DNA of 64,000 nt. It comes from Cupriavidus pauculus (GTDB taxonomy: Bacteria > Pseudomonadota > Gammaproteobacteria > Burkholderiales > Burkholderiaceae). The stretch is from assembly GCF_008801835.1 (NCBI RefSeq), contig NZ_VZOW01000015.1, positions 1 through 64,000 of the forward strand, given 5' to 3'. Made by a program: the position numbers and the translations under genes. Numbering within the stretch: the first letter of the stretch is position 1; each line of letters opens with the position of its first letter. The notes beneath the pieces were generated by a model that searched no databases, had not been told where the DNA came from, and was given only the letters and a program-made list of their open reading frames with translations. Positions 36,840 to 45,009 of this stretch are shown in pieces.

Positions 36840-38269
36840 TGTTCGACCTCCGAGGTCGCCAGCCGTTCTGTGGCCACGTCGTCGAAGGACTGGCCCGATT
36901 TGATTCCAAAGCCTGCGATGAGCGTGACCGGCACGCCGGGGTGGTTTTGCTGAAAGCGCTTGATGGCCACGTCCACGTACTCCGGTGCAACTTCCACACT
37001 GCGGCAGATCCGGCCAGTGCGTTGCGCGGCCAGCATCGTCGTGCCACTGCCACCGAAGGGCTCGAACACGACGTCACCCGAATCGGTGTAAGCCTTGATC
37101 GCAAACTCCGGCAATGCCACCGGGAACACGGCCGGGTGATCAATGTCCTGCCCGATCTTGCCCTTGTGGCGCATCACGCGAATCACCGAATCGGGGATGC
37201 GGGTGTCCTGCGTCGGCTGACCCTTGTGCGTCCAGCCGCCGACCTCGCCATCCTTACCACGCATCGCTGTGGACGACCCGTCAGCGCGCAGGTGCGATTC
37301 CTGGCCTGCGTGCTTGCAAGGCACGATCTTGTTGGGTTTGCGGGTGCTGCGATTGAAGTGGAAAACAAACTCGAAGCTGGGAGCTAATCGGCCCTGCCAG
37401 TCGCCGGGCATGCCTGGCCCCTGATCCCAGACGTACCACGCGAAGCGCCGCCACCCTTGCTGACGCATCCAGGACAGCCAGCCGTCCCAATAGGGGATGA
37501 CTTCGTTGTCGCGGTGGATCAGCCCAAGATTGACCAACACCTGTCCGGCGTCCGTTATCGGCAGATGTGCGAACACACCGCGCATCAGTGCATCCCAATC
37601 GACAATGCCGCCGGAGGTGTAGTTGCGCTGGTTGCCATACGGCGGCGAGGTGAAGCAAAGCTGCGCGGTGTCACCCTGCATCAGCGTGGCGACCACGGCT
37701 GGGTCGGTGGCGTCGCCACAGATCAAGCGGTGCGAGCCGATGGCCCAGACATCTCCCTCGCGCGACACCGCCACCACTGGCGTGTCAGGTACGTCATCGG
37801 TCGTATCGAGTTCATCGGCGTTTGCACCATCCTGCGCCGCCGGTTCACCTTCAGTCGACGGGGCATCTGCCAGCAGCGCATCGATCTCGATGTTCTCGAA
37901 GCCGGTCAGCGCCAGTTCGAAACCCGCTTCGGAAAGCTCCGCCAGTTCGAGCGCCAACATCTCCTCATCCCAGCCAGCGTCAAGCGCCAGCCGGTTGTCG
38001 GCGATGACCAAGGCGCGCTTTTGCGCGGTGGTGAGATGGGCCAGTTCGATCACCGGCACCTGATCCAGCCCCAGCTTGCGTGCAGCAGCCAAACGACCGT
38101 GGCCCGCGATGATGCCGTTGTCGCCATCAACCAGTACCGGGTTCGTCCAGCCATATTCGACGATGCTGGCGGCGATCTTGGTGATCTGCGCATCGGAATG
38201 TGTGCGCGGATTGCGGGCGTAGGGAATCAGCGCCTCGACCTTGCGGTACTCGACGTTGAGCGTATTCAA
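36836..38269 (-). CDS. ParB-like plus DNA methyltransferase fusion (SPPY type)
   Basis: A 477-aa paralogue of the next gene. The N-terminal ParB part (YARNPRTHSDAQITKIAASI, GHGRLAAARKLG) is followed by a methyltransferase with motif IV SPPYGNQRNY and motif I VFEPFGGSGTTMLA. SPPY rather than DPPY is usual in N4-cytosine enzymes, so the two tandem genes may modify different bases. A basic, SAM-independent insert (HFNRSTRKPNKIVPCKHAG) lies between the motifs. Confidence 0.88.
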   Translation of the reverse strand: MNTLNVEYRKVEALIPYARNPRTHSDAQITKIAASIVEYGWTNPVLVDGDNGIIAGHGRLAAARKLGLDQVPVIELAHLTTAQKRALVIADNRLALDAGWDEEMLALELAELSEAGFELALTGFENIEIDALLADAPSTEGEPAAQDGANADELDTTDDVPDTPVVAVSREGDVWAIGSHRLICGDATDPAVVATLMQGDTAQLCFTSPPYGNQRNYTSGGIVDWDALMRGVFAHLPITDAGQVLVNLGLIHRDNEVIPYWDGWLSWMRQQGWRRFAWYVWDQGPGMPGDWQGRLAPSFEFVFHFNRSTRKPNKIVPCKHAGQESHLRADGSSTAMRGKDGEVGGWTHKGQPTQDTRIPDSVIRVMRHKGKIGQDIDHPAVFPVALPEFAIKAYTDSGDVVFEPFGGSGTTMLAAQRTGRICRSVEVAPEYVDVAIKRFQQNHPGVPVTLIAGFGIKSGQSFDDVATERLATSEVEQ

Positions 38270-38289
38270 AGAGGGTGTCCTGAAAATAG

Positions 38290-38322
38290 AAAACCCGCCG
38301 ACGACAACCGTGGGCGGGTTTT
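38290..38322 (-). terminator. Hairpin upstream of the methyltransferase pair
   Basis: AAAACCCGCC (38290-38299) and GGCGGGTTTT (38313-38322) form a 10-bp stem. It would end transcription from the DUF6362 side just before the methyltransferase genes. It lies next to an array of GTGCGAAC repeats, so the methyltransferases are probably expressed from a promoter in this gap or by read-through. Confidence 0.55.
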
Positions 38323-38330
38323 TGGGGTTG

Positions 38331-38381
38331 GTGCGAACTGACGGGGTGCGAACTGCGAACCGTGCGAACCTTGGTTCGCAC
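38331..38381. promoter_or_regulatory. GTGCGAAC repeat/operator array
   Basis: GTGCGAAC occurs at 38331-38338, 38346-38353 and 38362-38369, a partial TGCGAACC at 38354-38361, and the inverse GGTTCGCAC at 38373-38381. The last two form GTGCGAACC-TT-GGTTCGCAC. Repeat spacing of about 15 bases suits cooperative binding of a phage regulator. The core GCGAAC recurs at 46861-46913. Confidence 0.65.
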
Positions 38382-38598
38382 CCTGACGCTAAAAAAGCGC
38401 CGCGCTCGCGCCCCCCGCATTGGTTTTTGGCCAGGAAGGACCCGTTGATTTCTGGGCTGCTTCCTCTGCCGTCACCTCTGTCCAGACGATAAATGAATAC
38501 TACGCAAGATCAGGTCGTTTTGTTGCAGGGGCAAAAACCGCTGATTGCCGCGTGATGGCGCACATCCCCGACCATACGCGCCAAATCACGCCAAAACC

Positions 38599-38985
38599 CT
38601 ACGCAACCACCACACCATTAAGTTGATCTGCGACCGTCTGCAATGCCCGCCGCCAATGCCGCCATGCCGTCGTGCGGTCGCAGGCAAAGCGGATCGTGAT
38701 GTCCCGCCAGCCATAGCGCTTCGCGCGCATCCATACGAGATGACGTTGCTCGATGGTGAGCCACTGCACCCAGCGCATAGCCTCCAGCATTCGTTCAATT
38801 GCCTCTGGACTCGGCGGAAAGGATCGGTACACCCTCTCGTCCGCTGCAAAGGTCTCCCATTCGCTTCGGACAATGGCGGGCCAGCAGTTGAAGTAGCCCT
38901 GCACTCGAACAGGAGGCAACCGTCGACTGGTGCTTGCGGCCTCTTCAAACCGAGCAGCAACGTCCTCGATAGTCCACTTAGTCAT
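38599..38985 (-). CDS. DUF6362-type phage protein (small-terminase-like/HTH)
   Basis: A 128-aa protein with start MTKWTIEDVAARFEEAASTS and the segments VQGYFNCWPAIVRSEWETFA and WMRAKRYGWRDITIRFACDR. The last is a helix-turn-helix. This matches the DUF6362 family near phage methyltransferase genes. The ATG at 38985 overlaps the gene before it by eight bases. It probably binds DNA, but the role is unknown. Confidence 0.75.
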   Translation of the reverse strand: MTKWTIEDVAARFEEAASTSRRLPPVRVQGYFNCWPAIVRSEWETFAADERVYRSFPPSPEAIERMLEAMRWVQWLTIEQRHLVWMRAKRYGWRDITIRFACDRTTAWRHWRRALQTVADQLNGVVVA

Positions 38986-39181
38986 TGCGTCGCCCTCCGT
39001 AGAGCCGGTCACCGATGCGTCGCACGATTTCGCGCTCGATGAAGTCCAGACGTTCGTCGGATGCGTTGACCACCAGGATGTGTTGGTCACGCCAGCCACG
39101 TTCCTTGATCGCATCCAGATCCGTGGCCTGAGGCTGCAGACGACCGAGGGGGCAGCGGTATTGGGGTGTCGGCACCTTCAT
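38978..39181 (-). CDS. Small phage protein of unknown function
   Basis: A 67-aa protein, MKVPTPQYRCPLGRLQPQAT and on to ERLDFIEREIVRRIGDRLY. It starts one base after the resolvase stop and overlaps the following DUF6362 gene, so it is co-translated. Basic C-terminal helix; no recognised domain. Confidence 0.6.
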   Translation of the reverse strand: MKVPTPQYRCPLGRLQPQATDLDAIKERGWRDQHILVVNASDERLDFIEREIVRRIGDRLYGGRRND

Positions 39182-39182
39182 G

Positions 39183-39647
39183 TCACACCTCCTGCGTCTC
39201 GACAGCCCAGTGCAGCAAGGCCAGTGCGTCGGCTTCGTTGTCGTCGACTGGGGTGTGACCACGCAGGCGGACGGACGCGATCATGTCGTCCTTGCCCGCA
39301 TTGCCCTTGCCGGTCGCGTGCTTCTTGATCGTGCCGACTGGAACACCCTGGTAAGGGATGTTGTGATGCTCACACCACGCGGTCAGGTGTCCCATGAAGC
39401 CACCGTAGGCGTGCGCCGCATCAACGCCAGCGTGCCGTCGAACCTCCTCGAAGAACACCGCGTTGATGTGGTTGCTGGCCGAGAGCAATTCGTTGAGCCA
39501 GCGCTTGAAACGGAGGAAACGCATGCCGCCTCCTTCAAATCGCTGCGGCTTGAAGTGCTCCGTGCCGCTGGTGATAGTGCCGTCCAGGTGCTGCAAAGCC
39601 CACCCGGTGTGTGTGCCCAGATCAAGGGCCAAGATTGTCGTGTTCAT
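39183..39647 (-). CDS. RuvC-like phage Holliday-junction resolvase
   Basis: A 154-aa RNase-H-fold nuclease. The first acidic residue is in LALDLGTHTGW, the second in AVFFEEVRRH, and the last pair in DDNEADALALLHWA; VGTIKKHATGKGNAGKDDM is the basic loop of RuvC-type enzymes. It should cut branched DNA before packaging. The gene lies between primase and DUF6362. Confidence 0.85.
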   Translation of the reverse strand: MNTTILALDLGTHTGWALQHLDGTITSGTEHFKPQRFEGGGMRFLRFKRWLNELLSASNHINAVFFEEVRRHAGVDAAHAYGGFMGHLTAWCEHHNIPYQGVPVGTIKKHATGKGNAGKDDMIASVRLRGHTPVDDNEADALALLHWAVETQEV

Positions 39648-39666
39648 CGTCGTACTCCAGTTCGGG

Positions 39667-39766
39667 GGGCGAGTGACGGATGCGACGGGTTCTTTGGAAA
39701 ACAGCCTTTACGTGCGCGCACGCGTAGCGCGTCAATCAGGAAACCCGTCAAATCCGTCACTCGCCC
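39667..39766. repeat. Long inverted repeat next to the primase gene
   Basis: Two 25-base arms, 39667-39691 (starting GGGCGAGTGACGGAT) and 39742-39766 (ending ATCCGTCACTCGCCC), are inverted copies differing at two adjacent bases. The 50-base loop contains the palindrome CGTGCGCGCACG (39711-39722). Between primase and resolvase this could be a terminator, a replication origin or a recombination site. Confidence 0.65.
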
Positions 39767-39773
39767 GGATTGC

Positions 39774-42065
39774 TCAGTCATCTCGATAGGGGTAGCCATG
39801 GCTGTACGGCTTGGGCCTGAGGGCTATGCCCGTGATCCCACGTGCGCCCCCGGTCAGCCGACACTTCTCGAACTTGCGGGCGGCCATCAGTTCGGAAAAG
39901 CGCTTGACCGAGCCCACGTACTCACCCGCGCGCTCAGCCCATTCACGCCAGTCGGCGAACAATTCGGAAACGCCTTCGCGGTGGGTCTTGGCCAGTAAGC
40001 AACGCTCTTCGATCCACTGCCCGAGCGCGTCCTCAGCCTCGAAATACTCCTCGGTCGCCGACACCACACTGGCGGGTGGCTTCAGTCCTTGGCGTTGCCA
40101 AAAGCTGCAGCCCTCGACTGCCCACGCCAGAATGCCGTCCCGCTCCTTGAGCAGTTTTTCGGTCAGCCTGCCGTCACGTCGTTCGGGCGGGATCGTCACC
40201 GTGAACGGGATCAGGTGCAGTCGCCGCTTCATCGCCTCATCCACGTTGCGGATCGATGGCTTGTGGTTGCCTGCGATAACCAACTTGAACTGCGGCACGT
40301 ACTCGAAGAAGTCCTGGCGCATGAAACGCGCAGACACCTTGTCGCCACCGGTGATGGCCTTGACCTTGGATTCGTTCCAGCGCCGACCCTGTTCGGTTTC
40401 GATGGAGGACACAAAGCGGGCACCGCGCAGGCCCGCCAAATCGGTCGGATGCCGGTCGGTGCGCGCCTCCATGAAGGTGTCCATCGGCGCGTTGGCCGCG
40501 TAGTCGCCCAAGATGGTGGTCAGGACGTTGACGAACACCGACTTGCCGTTCGCGCCGGTCCCGTACAGGAAGAACAGCGCGTGCTCGCTGGTCACGCCCG
40601 TCAGGCAGTAGCCAACCATCAGTTGCAGGTAGGCAATCAGTTCAGCGTCACCGCCTGTGACGTCGGCCAGGAATGTGCGCCACGTCGGACTGTCGCCCTG
40701 CGGTGTGGCCGTGGTCACCTTGGTCATCCGATCATCGCGCCGGTGCGGTCGCATGCGGCCCGTGCGCAGATCAACCACACCGCCTGGTGTGTTGAGCGCC
40801 CAGACGTCGGCATCCCACTCCTCGGCGGTAGACGCGTGCTTGGGATCGGAGCGTGCGATTTTCTCGACGGACGAAATCGTGGCGGAGCTGGCCAGCTTGC
40901 CTTTGAGCCGAGGGCTGTCCGCCTTGAGTGACGCCATCCGGCAGATACCGCGTGCCAGATGAGACACGTAGAGCACCTGATCCGGATTCCAGCGCACGCC
41001 GGTCCAGACCAGCCATTTGCCCCAAAGCGCGCAGTAGCGCCAGTCCTCGCCATAGCGGCGTGTGAAGGCCGAGGACAAGCCGTCCTCCGTAGCCCAGTCG
41101 ACACCAGTCAGCAGATCCGGTGGTGGCGTCTCCTCGACCGAGCGCATCACCGGCATCCGCTCGCCGACGGCGAGGAAGCCTCCCACATCGAAGCCGTCTG
41201 GAATGGCGTCAGCCGCATCCCAGCCCTCCGGCTTGTCATCGGGAGGCACTAGGATGGCGACCGTGGTCGCACCCGCGTTAAGGATTGCTTGCGATGCACG
41301 GTCAGCGTAATCCCAGCCTGGCGCGTCCCGGTCAGGCCAGATCAGCACGGATTTGCCCGCCAGCGGCGACCAGTCGGTCTTATCGACGGGAGCGTTTGCG
41401 CCATGCATGGCCGTGGTTGCCACCACGCCGATGGCGATCAGGGCCTGCGCACACTTCTCGCCCTCGACCAGCACAACGTGACCAGCGGCAGCCAGCCCCG
41501 GCTGGTTGTACAGCGGGCGCGGATCGGGCGGAGTCATCTTGCGCCGCTTGGCATCCCACGGCCGGAACTCCTTCTTGCGCCCGGGTGGGTCGTATCGGTA
41601 CACGACCGCAATCAGTTTGCCGGTGGTATCGAAGTAGTCCCACTTGGCCGTGGCCGGGCCGAGATCATCAACCGGAGCTTCCTTCTTGGCGCGGCGTACC
41701 GGCACTGATCGCGAACGACCGAGCAGATCAGCAGCCTCGTCGAGCACCCGGGGAAAGTCGGTGTGGACGTTGGCCCCGAGGTAGGCGGCGATCAAAGCAA
41801 AGATGTCACCGCCATCGCCCGTGGCACGATCCGTCCAGAGACCAGCCTTGTCGCCTTCGAGTACCACCTCGAGGCTGTCGCCCGGGCTGCCTAGGATGTC
41901 CCCGATCAGAAACTTGCCACGACGCTTCTTTCCTGCCGGAAACATCGTGGTCAGGACTGATTCCATGCGTGCGATCAGTTCAGTGCGAATCTCGTCCCGC
42001 TCGCTGTCATTGACGTTGCGCCGGCCCGTTTCTCCCGGTGGTGATGTGTCATTGAAATCAAGCAT
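39774..42065 (-). CDS. P4-type phage primase-helicase
   Basis: A 763-aa replication protein. The TOPRIM part is GHVVLVEGEKCAQAL with LIWPDRDAPGWDY. The C-terminal SF3 helicase has Walker A LYGTGANGKSVFVN, followed by RFVSSIETEQGRRWNESKV and IAGNHKPSIRNVDEAMKRR. The order matches phage/plasmid primase of the P4 family (D5-like). It starts at 42065 and overlaps the small HTH gene by eight bases. It likely starts phage replication, perhaps at the nearby inverted repeat. Confidence 0.93.
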   Translation of the reverse strand: MLDFNDTSPPGETGRRNVNDSERDEIRTELIARMESVLTTMFPAGKKRRGKFLIGDILGSPGDSLEVVLEGDKAGLWTDRATGDGGDIFALIAAYLGANVHTDFPRVLDEAADLLGRSRSVPVRRAKKEAPVDDLGPATAKWDYFDTTGKLIAVVYRYDPPGRKKEFRPWDAKRRKMTPPDPRPLYNQPGLAAAGHVVLVEGEKCAQALIAIGVVATTAMHGANAPVDKTDWSPLAGKSVLIWPDRDAPGWDYADRASQAILNAGATTVAILVPPDDKPEGWDAADAIPDGFDVGGFLAVGERMPVMRSVEETPPPDLLTGVDWATEDGLSSAFTRRYGEDWRYCALWGKWLVWTGVRWNPDQVLYVSHLARGICRMASLKADSPRLKGKLASSATISSVEKIARSDPKHASTAEEWDADVWALNTPGGVVDLRTGRMRPHRRDDRMTKVTTATPQGDSPTWRTFLADVTGGDAELIAYLQLMVGYCLTGVTSEHALFFLYGTGANGKSVFVNVLTTILGDYAANAPMDTFMEARTDRHPTDLAGLRGARFVSSIETEQGRRWNESKVKAITGGDKVSARFMRQDFFEYVPQFKLVIAGNHKPSIRNVDEAMKRRLHLIPFTVTIPPERRDGRLTEKLLKERDGILAWAVEGCSFWQRQGLKPPASVVSATEEYFEAEDALGQWIEERCLLAKTHREGVSELFADWREWAERAGEYVGSVKRFSELMAARKFEKCRLTGGARGITGIALRPKPYSHGYPYRDD

Positions 42066-42285
42066 CGGCACCACCCTCGTGTGACGTCTGCTGCGCAGCG
42101 ATCCAGGCTTCCAGCTCGTTGGGTTTGAAGCGAACCAGTTTGCCGACACGGTAATGCGGAATGCGACGCTCCTTTCGCTCCTTGGCTTGAGAGAGCCAAT
42201 ACGACGGCAGATTGAACATCAGTGCAGCCTGGCGCACGTCGATCAGCTGCTCGCCCAGTACGTGATTCAAATTCGAGGTATTCAT
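42058..42285 (-). CDS. Small helix-turn-helix protein (AlpA/excisionase-like)
   Basis: A 75-aa protein, MNTSNLNHVLGEQLIDVRQA and RIPHYRVGKLVRFKPNELEA, the winged-helix pattern of MerR/excisionase-type domains that bind DNA and place an enzyme. It lies directly before the primase with an eight-base overlap, and its ATG overlaps the nuclease gene stop. It may guide replication or excision. Confidence 0.8.
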   Translation of the reverse strand: MNTSNLNHVLGEQLIDVRQAALMFNLPSYWLSQAKERKERRIPHYRVGKLVRFKPNELEAWIAAQQTSHEGGADA

Positions 42286-43019
42286 GCTTGTGTCCTCCAG
42301 CAGCGGTCTTGCCACGCGCACATCCGGCATTCAAAGTGGGTCGAGTCATGGAAGACGCGCGGCAGGAGCTCTCCCGCCTCGGTCGCCGTGATGACCTTGA
42401 CCGCCCGATCCGACATGCGTTGGGCCAGTGCTGCGTCAAAGGGCACGAGCTCGGTGTAGATCTCCATCGTGTCGGCGTTGAGTGCCGTGAAGATCGCCGG
42501 GTGCTCGTGCAGTTCGAGATAGGCTTGGTAGATCGCCACTTGCGCGGCGTAGACGGGCTTGGAGAGAGTCAGGCCCTTCTTGTCCAGATCGCTCCAGGAC
42601 TTGTTGCCGAGACACTTACATTCCCAGAGCGCGGGATAGGCGAAGCCCTCGGGGCCGCCGACGATGACGCCGTCGATGTGGCCCTGCAGGCGGCCATCGG
42701 CCACCGAGAAACCGAACTGCTCGCCGTCGGCCTTGCGGGTGCGCAGGTCAAAGCCCGCGCCCCGGAGCCACGCGACCATGCAGTCCTCCATGACGTGACC
42801 GCGTTCGAAGATCCGCAGCATTCGGCCCGGGGTGTCACGCCCGTGGTCGATGGGTGCCTTGGCGTACTCGAACTGCAGCGCTCGCTCGCAGGCCACGCCG
42901 AGACGTGAGGCCCCGAGGTACTGGCGCTCGGACTGGCGGGCGCGAGCCTGTTGCAGGCCCGTGTCCACCAGGGTGGTGACCTGACCCGAGATGCTCGATG
43001 AGGAGTTGAAGTCGATCAT
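42282..43019 (-). CDS. PD-(D/E)XK exonuclease with Cas4-like Fe-S cysteines
   Basis: A 245-aa nuclease. The active site is GHIDGVIVG (Asp) and ALWECKCLGNKSW (E-x-K). Four cysteines are placed as in Cas4/AddB-type clusters: one in LGVACERALQ near residue 48, three in HFECRMCAWQDRC near the end. QVAIYQAYLEL is the family's QxxxY motif. It most likely resects DNA ends for phage recombination with the ATPase and ssDNA-binding protein upstream. Confidence 0.85.
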   Translation of the reverse strand: MIDFNSSSSISGQVTTLVDTGLQQARARQSERQYLGASRLGVACERALQFEYAKAPIDHGRDTPGRMLRIFERGHVMEDCMVAWLRGAGFDLRTRKADGEQFGFSVADGRLQGHIDGVIVGGPEGFAYPALWECKCLGNKSWSDLDKKGLTLSKPVYAAQVAIYQAYLELHEHPAIFTALNADTMEIYTELVPFDAALAQRMSDRAVKVITATEAGELLPRVFHDSTHFECRMCAWQDRCWRTQA

Positions 43020-43504
43020 GGCTTCTTCCCCTTCGGCTCTTCCCAGGGCAGGTCGTCCTCCAGATCCGCGAACGGGTTGGCCAGAGGGTCGGGCGCAGGC
43101 GTCATGCCGCGTACCGGTGGGTACCTGCTCGCCTCGTGGTGCGCGACCATTGCCTCGGTGTAGCAAGTGACGATGGCGTCGATCACTTGCAGCGCCTCGG
43201 CTTCGGAGTAGTCGCCCAGCGGCTTGGTGAAGCCAATCTCGCCCGCAGCCTCGCCGAAGGCCTTGAGGCACTTCTTCATCGCGGCTAGTTCGACATCAGA
43301 TGGATCGATCATGGCGACCTCCGTACTGTCGACGCGACCTTCCTTGACCCGCAGCCAGTTGCCGTACAGCGTATGAAACGCGTTTTGGCAGCGTTGTGAG
43401 CAGAACACCCAGTCGATGGGATAGCGCCGGGGATGGCCGACACCGTGACGGTTGTCGGTGTGGCCGAATCCCCGGGCCTGTCGTTTGCAGACCCAGCATT
43501 TCAT
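43016..43504 (-). CDS. DUF6511-type zinc-ribbon phage protein
   Basis: A 162-aa protein. The N-terminus has a zinc ribbon (MKCWVCKRQ with VFCSQRCQNAFHTLYGN), consistent with the DUF6511 family. A helical middle (LKAFGEAAGEIGFTKPLGDY) and an acidic Pro-rich tail follow. The 3' end overlaps the nuclease gene by four bases, so the two act in the same recombination block. Confidence 0.75.
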   Translation of the reverse strand: MKCWVCKRQARGFGHTDNRHGVGHPRRYPIDWVFCSQRCQNAFHTLYGNWLRVKEGRVDSTEVAMIDPSDVELAAMKKCLKAFGEAAGEIGFTKPLGDYSEAEALQVIDAIVTCYTEAMVAHHEASRYPPVRGMTPAPDPLANPFADLEDDLPWEEPKGKKP

Positions 43505-43513
43505 CGGCCTCCC

Positions 43514-44143
43514 TCACTGTGCCCACGACGGCTTGCCGGTCACCGGTGCGCGTTGTGGAGCCGGTGCCTGATATGCAGGCGCAGCCGCCTGCGCCGGAGC
43601 GCCGGAATGTCCACTGCCCGGAGCCTTGGGCGGCACGCCCATCAGTTTTGCGTAGTCGGGGTGATCAGGCTCGACCGCGATCTTGACCACGTTCCGGTCT
43701 TGGCCCTTGCCATCCTTCTCAATGTCCACGCGCGCCAGAAACTCCAGGCCATCCAGTTCATGAAAACCCTGGATGCGGCGCGCGGCGGCGGCCTGCGGGC
43801 TGTTGTCCTGGGGATGAACGTTGCGGGCGCTGTTGAGCGCGGCGCGGATAAAACTGCGCCCCATCTGACCCCAGGTCGGCCCCTTCTTGGAGTGCAGGCC
43901 GATGTTGCTCCACATCTTGCGCTTGGCATGGTCGCCCGCCGTGACGACAAACTCGGCGGCGAGGTAGACAGAGCCGGTTTCGAAGGACTCGGTGGCGTAG
44001 CCGCCGCCCCAGCTTTGTTCCGGATCGTCATAACCACCGGGCTTGATGGTCATGCGCACTGGCACGACAGCCCCCTTGGGGATCAGGTCAAAGCCCGACT
44101 GTTGAGGATCGGCATCTTGGAAGTCAAAATAGTTGGAAGACAT
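43514..44143 (-). CDS. Putative phage ssDNA-binding/recombination protein
   Basis: A 209-aa protein. Residues 1-140 are beta-rich (LIPKGAVVPVRMTIKPGGYD, SVYLAAEFVVTAGDHAKRKM), followed by a low-complexity Ala/Pro/Gln tail. The layout (OB-like core, flexible tail) and place between a RecA-like ATPase and a nuclease suggest a single-strand-binding protein. I did not recognise a named family. Confidence 0.6.
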   Translation of the reverse strand: MSSNYFDFQDADPQQSGFDLIPKGAVVPVRMTIKPGGYDDPEQSWGGGYATESFETGSVYLAAEFVVTAGDHAKRKMWSNIGLHSKKGPTWGQMGRSFIRAALNSARNVHPQDNSPQAAAARRIQGFHELDGLEFLARVDIEKDGKGQDRNVVKIAVEPDHPDYAKLMGVPPKAPGSGHSGAPAQAAAPAYQAPAPQRAPVTGKPSWAQ

Positions 44144-44148
44144 GGCGA

Positions 44149-45009
44149 TTACTCCTTAGATTCGGTGGTGTTTGCTGTAGTGGGGGTGCCGGTGCTGCCG
44201 GGCATGGGCAATGGCGACTGGCCTGCGCACTTGGCGATCAGTGCACTGAGATGCGGCGGCTCCAGCAGGTCGAGGCGACCGCTGCGGTCTTTGGCCGGGA
44301 AACCGTAGGGATTGACGGTGTGCGTGACGAAGGCGCGGTATGTACTGCCGTCCTCGGCCTTGATCTCGGCCAGCGTCACGACCTCGTCGACGATGCCGGG
44401 CAGCTCCAGGCTGGTTTTGCTGCCTTCGATCTGCGGCACGAACACCTTGCGGTTGTAGTCATCGAGACGTTCGTCGAGGATGGCGACGAACACCACGTTC
44501 TTGCCGCGTGCGTGCTGCAGATGAGTCAGTGCGCCGATCATTTCCTGGCCAAGCAGGCCATAGGCGGCGCGCAGATCGGGTTTGCCGCTACGGTCGCTGG
44601 TGGCACCGGGTTGCGTCTTGCACCATGCGAAGCACTGCCTGGACAGTTGCGTGATCGAGTCGAGAAAGAAGGTCTGGTAGCGGTCGAGCTGCGTCGGGCT
44701 GCCAAATTTCTCGATGACGTGGTCGTAATGCGCCTGCGAGAACGCGCTCTCCGGCGGCAGTGACTTGTCCGGGCCCGCGAGGAACACGAAAAAGTCGCGG
44801 CTTTCCGGCCACGAGGCCGGGCGGATGGTGTCGCCTGGCCAGTCGGCCACGGCGAGATCGCCCGCCTCGATATCGAGGAACAAGGTGGTGGCAGGGTCGA
44901 GGTCTTTGAGCCGGGTGGTCTTGCCGATGCCGGATTTGCCCAGCATCAGCAACTTCACACCCTTGCGCTCGGCCAAGCGCTGCTGCGCGGAAATGATCGG
45001 GAGAGACAT
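44149..45009 (-). CDS. RecA-like (Sak4-type) phage recombination ATPase
   Basis: A 286-aa ATPase. Walker A is LMLGKSGIGKTTRL, the DIEAGDLAVADWPGDTIRP segment follows, and Walker B is YQTFFLDSITQLSRQ. This matches the phage AAA/RecA-core proteins called Sak4. Paired with the SSB-like gene downstream and the Cas4-like nuclease, it gives a complete single-strand annealing system. Starts at 45009, overlapping the Bro-N gene stop. Confidence 0.8.
   Translation of the reverse strand: MSLPIISAQQRLAERKGVKLLMLGKSGIGKTTRLKDLDPATTLFLDIEAGDLAVADWPGDTIRPASWPESRDFFVFLAGPDKSLPPESAFSQAHYDHVIEKFGSPTQLDRYQTFFLDSITQLSRQCFAWCKTQPGATSDRSGKPDLRAAYGLLGQEMIGALTHLQHARGKNVVFVAILDERLDDYNRKVFVPQIEGSKTSLELPGIVDEVVTLAEIKAEDGSTYRAFVTHTVNPYGFPAKDRSGRLDLLEPPHLSALIAKCAGQSPLPMPGSTGTPTTANTTESKE

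Larger units (their letters stand above)
38270..38598. other. Intergenic region upstream of the methyltransferase pair
   Basis: About 330 bases with no gene I can support. The left third holds the terminator and the GTGCGAAC array. The middle contains a GC-rich run and the right end a low-complexity CCACCACACC stretch. Nothing else is evident. Confidence 0.5.
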
